NCBI RefSeq assembly: GCF_000702425.1
Contig: NZ_JNIE01000006.1
Span: forward strand, 32,313 to 96,312
Source of the DNA: Thermocrinis jamiesonii
GTDB taxonomy: Bacteria > Aquificota > Aquificia > Aquificales > Aquificaceae
Length of the DNA: 64,000 bases
Direction of reading: 5' to 3'
The translations under genes were made by a program, and so were the position numbers. The notes under the pieces were generated by a model that was not told where the DNA came from, searched no databases, and was given only the letters and a program-made list of their open reading frames with translations. Below are positions 60,437-64,000 of this stretch, piece after piece (the stretch's first letter is position 1; each line of letters starts with the position of its first letter).

Positions 60437-61819
60437 CTACAGCTTGATAAAGTTTAATAAAAGGTGGGGGAAAAGGCCAAAGAGGACTACCAAAATTGAA
60501 CAAACTAAGATAACTAACGATTCGCCTGCGGAAACAGAAACATTCTCGTATTTCCTTTCCCCTTCCTCCAAGAACATATAGCTTACTACCTTAAGGTAAT
60601 ATCCTGCGGAGATAATGCTGGCTATCACAAAGGCAAAGGCCAATAGGGATAAATTAGCATGCACTAAGCCCAAAAATAGGTTCAACTTACCCACAAAAAG
60701 GGCCATAGGGGGAATACCTATGAAAGCCAAAAGGAAGAGAGAAAACGAAGTGCCAAGTAAAAGGTTTTCCTTTCCCAAGCCTCTGTAATCTAAGATGTGA
60801 TGGGTAAATCCCTGGCTTTTTTCAATGGACGAAAGAACTACAAAGGACCCAAGGGTTGCAAAGGTGTAAACCACTACGTAAAAGATTAAGCCAGACTGCA
60901 AAAGATTGTCAGAGGTAGATATGCCAAGCAGAAAGTATCCTGCATGGGCAATAGAAGAGTAAGCCAAAAGTCTTTTTACGGACCTTTGGGCGTAGGCGGT
61001 AAGGTTGGCGTAAAACATGGAAAGCAAGGCAAGCACACCTATCAGAATAAGCCAAAGCCTTAGGTGAGAAAAGAGCATAGAAAGTTTAACCAACAAAAAG
61101 TAGATAGCCAGCTTTGGAGCGGTCGCTAAATAACCAACCACAGGAGTGGGCGCACCTTCATAAGCGTCTGGGGTCCAAAAGTGGAACGGAACTGCGGATA
61201 CCTTTAGAGCCAAGGCGGACAGAAAGAAAAGGATAAACAGAGAAAATACAGTATTGCTGTCTGCGTAGGGAGTGAGAAAGAAGGTTCCGGTAGCACCGTA
61301 GTAAAAGGAAGAGCCCATGCCAAAGAGGGCAGTTCCCACAGACCCCATCAGAAGATACTTAAAGGCCCCCTCCTTTGAGCTGTAGTCCTTTCTAAGCATA
61401 GCGCTGAGGATGTATATGGTTATAGAGGAAAGCTCTAAGGACACAAACAGAGTGATAAGACTGTTTGACGATAAGAAAAAGGAAAGACCTAAGGTAGAAA
61501 TAAGCACAAGATAGGGCATTTCTCCATAGACAGAGTCCTTCTTTAGAAGATAGTCGTAAAGAGCTAATATTGAAAGCCCGCTGAGTATGTAAAGTATGCC
61601 CTTTCCAAAAAGTTCTAACTGACTTACATAGAAGGTATCAAAGAAGGTATAGGCAGGATATTCCACAAAGAAAATGGAAAAAAAGGCGGTTAGGGCAGTC
61701 AAACTACCAAGAAGGCTCAAAAACTTAAAGTGCTTTTTTTCCAAAACAAGATCCAAAAAGAAGAGAAGAAGAATACCAAAGGAAAGAACAATTTCGGGAA
61801 GAAGGGCATTCCAGTTCAT
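60437..61819 (-). CDS. nuoN: NADH-quinone oxidoreductase subunit N
   Basis: Membrane antiporter-like subunit of complex I (460 aa, 14 helices). Marks: LPEIVLSFGILLLF, SSNSLITLFVSLELSSITIYIL, GAFKYLLMGSVGTALFGMG, FHFWTPDAYEGAPTPVVGYL and AYSSIAHAGYFLLG. The start at 61819 follows GGAGG; a TTG four codons upstream is less likely. nuoM ends two bases away. Order nuoL-nuoM-nuoN is the standard one. In a hydrogen or sulfur oxidiser it might run with other electron donors. Confidence 0.94.
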   Translation of the reverse strand: MNWNALLPEIVLSFGILLLFFLDLVLEKKHFKFLSLLGSLTALTAFFSIFFVEYPAYTFFDTFYVSQLELFGKGILYILSGLSILALYDYLLKKDSVYGEMPYLVLISTLGLSFFLSSNSLITLFVSLELSSITIYILSAMLRKDYSSKEGAFKYLLMGSVGTALFGMGSSFYYGATGTFFLTPYADSNTVFSLFILFFLSALALKVSAVPFHFWTPDAYEGAPTPVVGYLATAPKLAIYFLLVKLSMLFSHLRLWLILIGVLALLSMFYANLTAYAQRSVKRLLAYSSIAHAGYFLLGISTSDNLLQSGLIFYVVVYTFATLGSFVVLSSIEKSQGFTHHILDYRGLGKENLLLGTSFSLFLLAFIGIPPMALFVGKLNLFLGLVHANLSLLAFAFVIASIISAGYYLKVVSYMFLEEGERKYENVSVSAGESLVILVCSILVVLFGLFPHLLLNFIKL

Positions 61820-61820
61820 T

Positions 61821-63296
61821 CTATCCTCCAAACACCATCTTTGTGGTATGCTCCATTATCTTGACAAAAGGTAAAGGATAGATGCCCAAAATGACTGAAG
61901 AAACAATTATTAAGACAAAAGCTATCCAGTGATGGGGCTCCAGGTCTTTTAGACGACTCCACTTTTCCCGCCTATAGTCAGATATAGTCTCCTCTTCCAG
62001 CATAACTCTTTTATACATGTAGAGGAAGTATGCTGCTCCCAAGACCATACCAACGCCCGCTATAAAAGCCCAAACAGGATAGCTTTTGTACGTGCCAAGG
62101 AGTATTAAAAACTCCGCTACAAAACCCGCAAGGCCAGGAAAGCCTATACCTACCAAACCACTCAGCATGAAGACAATGGCTAAGTTTGGAATGTATCTGG
62201 CAAGGCCTCCAAGGTCATCCATGTGATAGGAGTGAATTCTGTCGTAGATAAACCCTGCGGACATAAACAGAGCTGCAGAGGAAAGTCCGTGGGCAACCAT
62301 CATGTAAATTGCTCCGTTTAGGGCGTTTATGTCGGAGGCAAAGGTGCCAAGGGTCACAAGCCCCATGTGGCTTATAGAAGAGTAAGCTATTAGTCTCTTT
62401 ATATGAGTTTGAGCTATGGCCATCATGGCAGCGTATATCACCGCCACCACACTTAAAAAGAATATCAAAGGCACATAGTATTTGCTTGCCTCCGGGAACA
62501 TAGGAAGAGAGTATCTGACAAAACCGTAAGTCCCCATCTTAAGAAGAACTGCGGCAAGGATCACTGAACCTGCAGTTGGTGCCTCTACGTGAGCATCGGG
62601 AAGCCATGTGTGAAAGGGCCACATAGGCACCTTTACCGCAAAGCCAAGACCAAAGAGCATAAAAACTATAGCCTCAAACCAAAATGCATAATTAAGGTTC
62701 TTCAGGAAAAAGTAGTCAAAGCTTATACTTCCGGAGACTACATAACCGTATATAACCACAGATGCAATACCCAAAAGTAAGAAAATACTGCCAAAGAATG
62801 TATAAACAAAGAACTTGTTGGCCGCATAGACCTTTCTGTCGTGTCCCCAAAAGCCTATGATGAAGTACATTGGAATGAGCATGGCTTCCCAGAAGAGATA
62901 AAAAAGGAAAAGGTCCAAGGCGGAAAAAACACCAAGACAGGCGGTTTCAAGCATCAAAAACAGTCCGTGGTAAAGGTTAGGCTTATCTTCAATCTTGACG
63001 GACCAAACAAAGGCAACCACGAACATCAGGGCGGTTAGCACAAAAAGGGCAATACCCATACCATCAAGTCCTATGCTGAAGGATATGCCCAAAGGCTCTA
63101 TCCAGCTTAGCTTGAGAGTATGCTGAAAGTTTGGGTTGTTCCAATCAAAGTTTGCAAGAAGATAAAGGGAGATTAGGAAAACTACCACTGAAGTGGATAA
63201 AGATATAAACCTGGATAGTTTGTCGTTCCTAAGGGCAAAAACCAGCAAGCTTGCTACAAGAGGCAGGAATATAGCAAAAGCAAGAAGACCACCCAT
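61821..63296 (-). CDS. nuoM: NADH-quinone oxidoreductase subunit M
   Basis: Second antiporter-like complex I subunit (491 aa). Marks: LDGMGIALFVLTALMFVVAF, YLFWEAMLIPMYFIIGFWG, the KxxxxE/W-type PTAGSVILAAVLLKMGTYGF, SSISHMGLVTLGTFA and VGIGFPGLAGFVAEFLIL. A full-length protein with 14 helices. Three bases separate it from nuoL upstream and one base separates its stop from the nuoN ATG. Confidence 0.95.
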   Translation of the reverse strand: MGGLLAFAIFLPLVASLLVFALRNDKLSRFISLSTSVVVFLISLYLLANFDWNNPNFQHTLKLSWIEPLGISFSIGLDGMGIALFVLTALMFVVAFVWSVKIEDKPNLYHGLFLMLETACLGVFSALDLFLFYLFWEAMLIPMYFIIGFWGHDRKVYAANKFFVYTFFGSIFLLLGIASVVIYGYVVSGSISFDYFFLKNLNYAFWFEAIVFMLFGLGFAVKVPMWPFHTWLPDAHVEAPTAGSVILAAVLLKMGTYGFVRYSLPMFPEASKYYVPLIFFLSVVAVIYAAMMAIAQTHIKRLIAYSSISHMGLVTLGTFASDINALNGAIYMMVAHGLSSAALFMSAGFIYDRIHSYHMDDLGGLARYIPNLAIVFMLSGLVGIGFPGLAGFVAEFLILLGTYKSYPVWAFIAGVGMVLGAAYFLYMYKRVMLEEETISDYRREKWSRLKDLEPHHWIAFVLIIVSSVILGIYPLPFVKIMEHTTKMVFGG

Positions 63297-63299
63297 CTT

Positions 63300-64000
63300 T
63301 CACCTCCACAAAAGGGTTAATAGGACAAGTCCAGACAAACCTACAGATAAGAAAAGAAGGTAGAGATTTACCCTACCTTGTTGTAAATTGCGGAAAACCC
63401 TACCAAGAAAACCAGCCATCAGGTAAGAACCATTTACCAACCCATCAATAAGCTGTCTTTCTCCTACGGTGTAAAGCACCTTAGAATAAAGCATATATCC
63501 TCCTGCCAGTATTTTGTGGTAGAGTTTTTCTGTGAAGAACTGTTCTTTAAAAGTTGTGTGCATGGGCTTTAAAGACTGATAGAGCTTTTCTGGATCTAAC
63601 ACTCTCTTCACAAACACCAAATAAGCTAATCCTATACCAGCTAAAGCTATAACCACAGAACTTATGGCTATATCCAAATGGATCTCCTTCTTGTCCCCCA
63701 ATACACCTACATACCACCCCTCAAAAAATCCTACCACCAAAGAACCTATAGCCAGTATGACCATGGGAATTAGCATGATTGATGGACTCTCTTTTGGCTC
63801 TTCCTCAAAGTGCTCTCTGTGCCTCTCCTCCCCATAAAACATTACAAACCCTTCCCTAAATATGTAATACGCTGTTAAAAAACTCACAAAGCTTACAAAA
63901 ACTCCTAAACCAAAAGACACCTCATACGCACTACCTATTATTAGGTCCTTGCTCCAAAAGCCTGAAAAGGGGAAAATGCCTGCCAAAGCTAAGGCTCCCA
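63300..64000 (-). CDS. nuoL: NADH-quinone oxidoreductase subunit L, C-terminal part (partial)
   Basis: The reading frame is open to the window end, and the gene begins beyond it. Visible: ALALAGIFPFSGFWSKDLII (the end of the conserved core), FLTAYYIFREGFVMFYGEER, and the long C-terminal lateral-helix region (about KPMHTTFKEQFFTEKLYHKI) before the final helix FLSVGLSGLVLLTLL. About 233 residues of an expected ~620 are in view. It belongs to the nuoL-M-N segment. Confidence 0.92.
   Translation of the reverse strand, partial: GALALAGIFPFSGFWSKDLIIGSAYEVSFGLGVFVSFVSFLTAYYIFREGFVMFYGEERHREHFEEEPKESPSIMLIPMVILAIGSLVVGFFEGWYVGVLGDKKEIHLDIAISSVVIALAGIGLAYLVFVKRVLDPEKLYQSLKPMHTTFKEQFFTEKLYHKILAGGYMLYSKVLYTVGERQLIDGLVNGSYLMAGFLGRVFRNLQQGRVNLYLLFLSVGLSGLVLLTLLWR

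Overview
The window looks like chromosomal DNA of a thermophilic, autotrophic member of the Aquificota (Hydrogenobacter / Thermocrinis / Aquifex relatives). Evidence seen here: a carbamoyl-phosphate synthase large subunit split into a stand-alone 557-residue N-half, a short DNA polymerase I without a 5' nuclease domain, a 2-oxoacid:ferredoxin oxidoreductase operon of the multi-subunit type used in the reductive TCA cycle, a fumarate reductase/succinate dehydrogenase iron-sulfur subunit, Gram-negative envelope genes (lpxB, bamA, heptose genes), a tmRNA whose tag ends in ELALAA, Arg codons dominated by AGA/AGG, and very tight gene packing with many ATGA overlaps. The genus cannot be fixed from this sequence alone.

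Layout. 1-14 kb: end of yidC, LPS heptose genes (hldD, rfaE2, gmhA) interleaved with glycogen genes (glgA, glgP), a PhoR-like kinase with phoU, tmk, carB N-half, a site-2 protease, lolD, nadC, a double ferritin-like protein and nadK. 14-22 kb: a PHP-domain protein, trpS (with a probable iron-sulfur cluster), an S41 protease, a small kinase, a DsbC-like protein, murD, an MFS carrier and an O-antigen ligase-like membrane protein. 22-27 kb: a PepSY protein, a TonB-dependent receptor of the copper (OprC/NosA) type behind a possible operator, a gene remnant, holA, mtnA and tmRNA. 27-41 kb: frdB/sdhB, flgA, thpR, purM, bamA, fur, two tRNAs, flhB-fliR followed by damaged fliQ and fliP copies, a 195-bp segment bounded by 17-bp inverted repeats, bcp, a DUF523-DUF1722 protein and nadE. 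41-53 kb: the por/for operon, lpxB, rluD, purA, hflX, hfq, tRNA-Leu, ymdB, fabG, tgt and a decayed gene. 53-64 kb: a TetR regulator, an encapsulin shell gene, a GNAT, polA, flgH-flgI, ugd, a cysteine synthase and nuoN-nuoM-nuoL (the last cut by the window end).

The most interesting system is an encapsulin nanocompartment whose parts are far apart. The shell gene (53364-54209, minus strand) resembles the Myxococcus xanthus EncA type. The likely cargo is the two-domain ferritin-like protein at 11832-12722, about 41 kb away, which ends in LTVGDLRK, a close match to the M. xanthus encapsulin targeting motif LTVGSLRR. Its domain organisation (two fused ferritin-like units, one with a lost metal-ligand position) is unusual for cargo. 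Other points: N-terminally truncated fliP and internally deleted fliQ beside intact flhB and fliR; a cluster of TATAAT-like boxes only 6-12 nt before start codons, suggesting leaderless transcripts; and a tandem 9-bp repeat at 22-bp phasing before the copper-type receptor.
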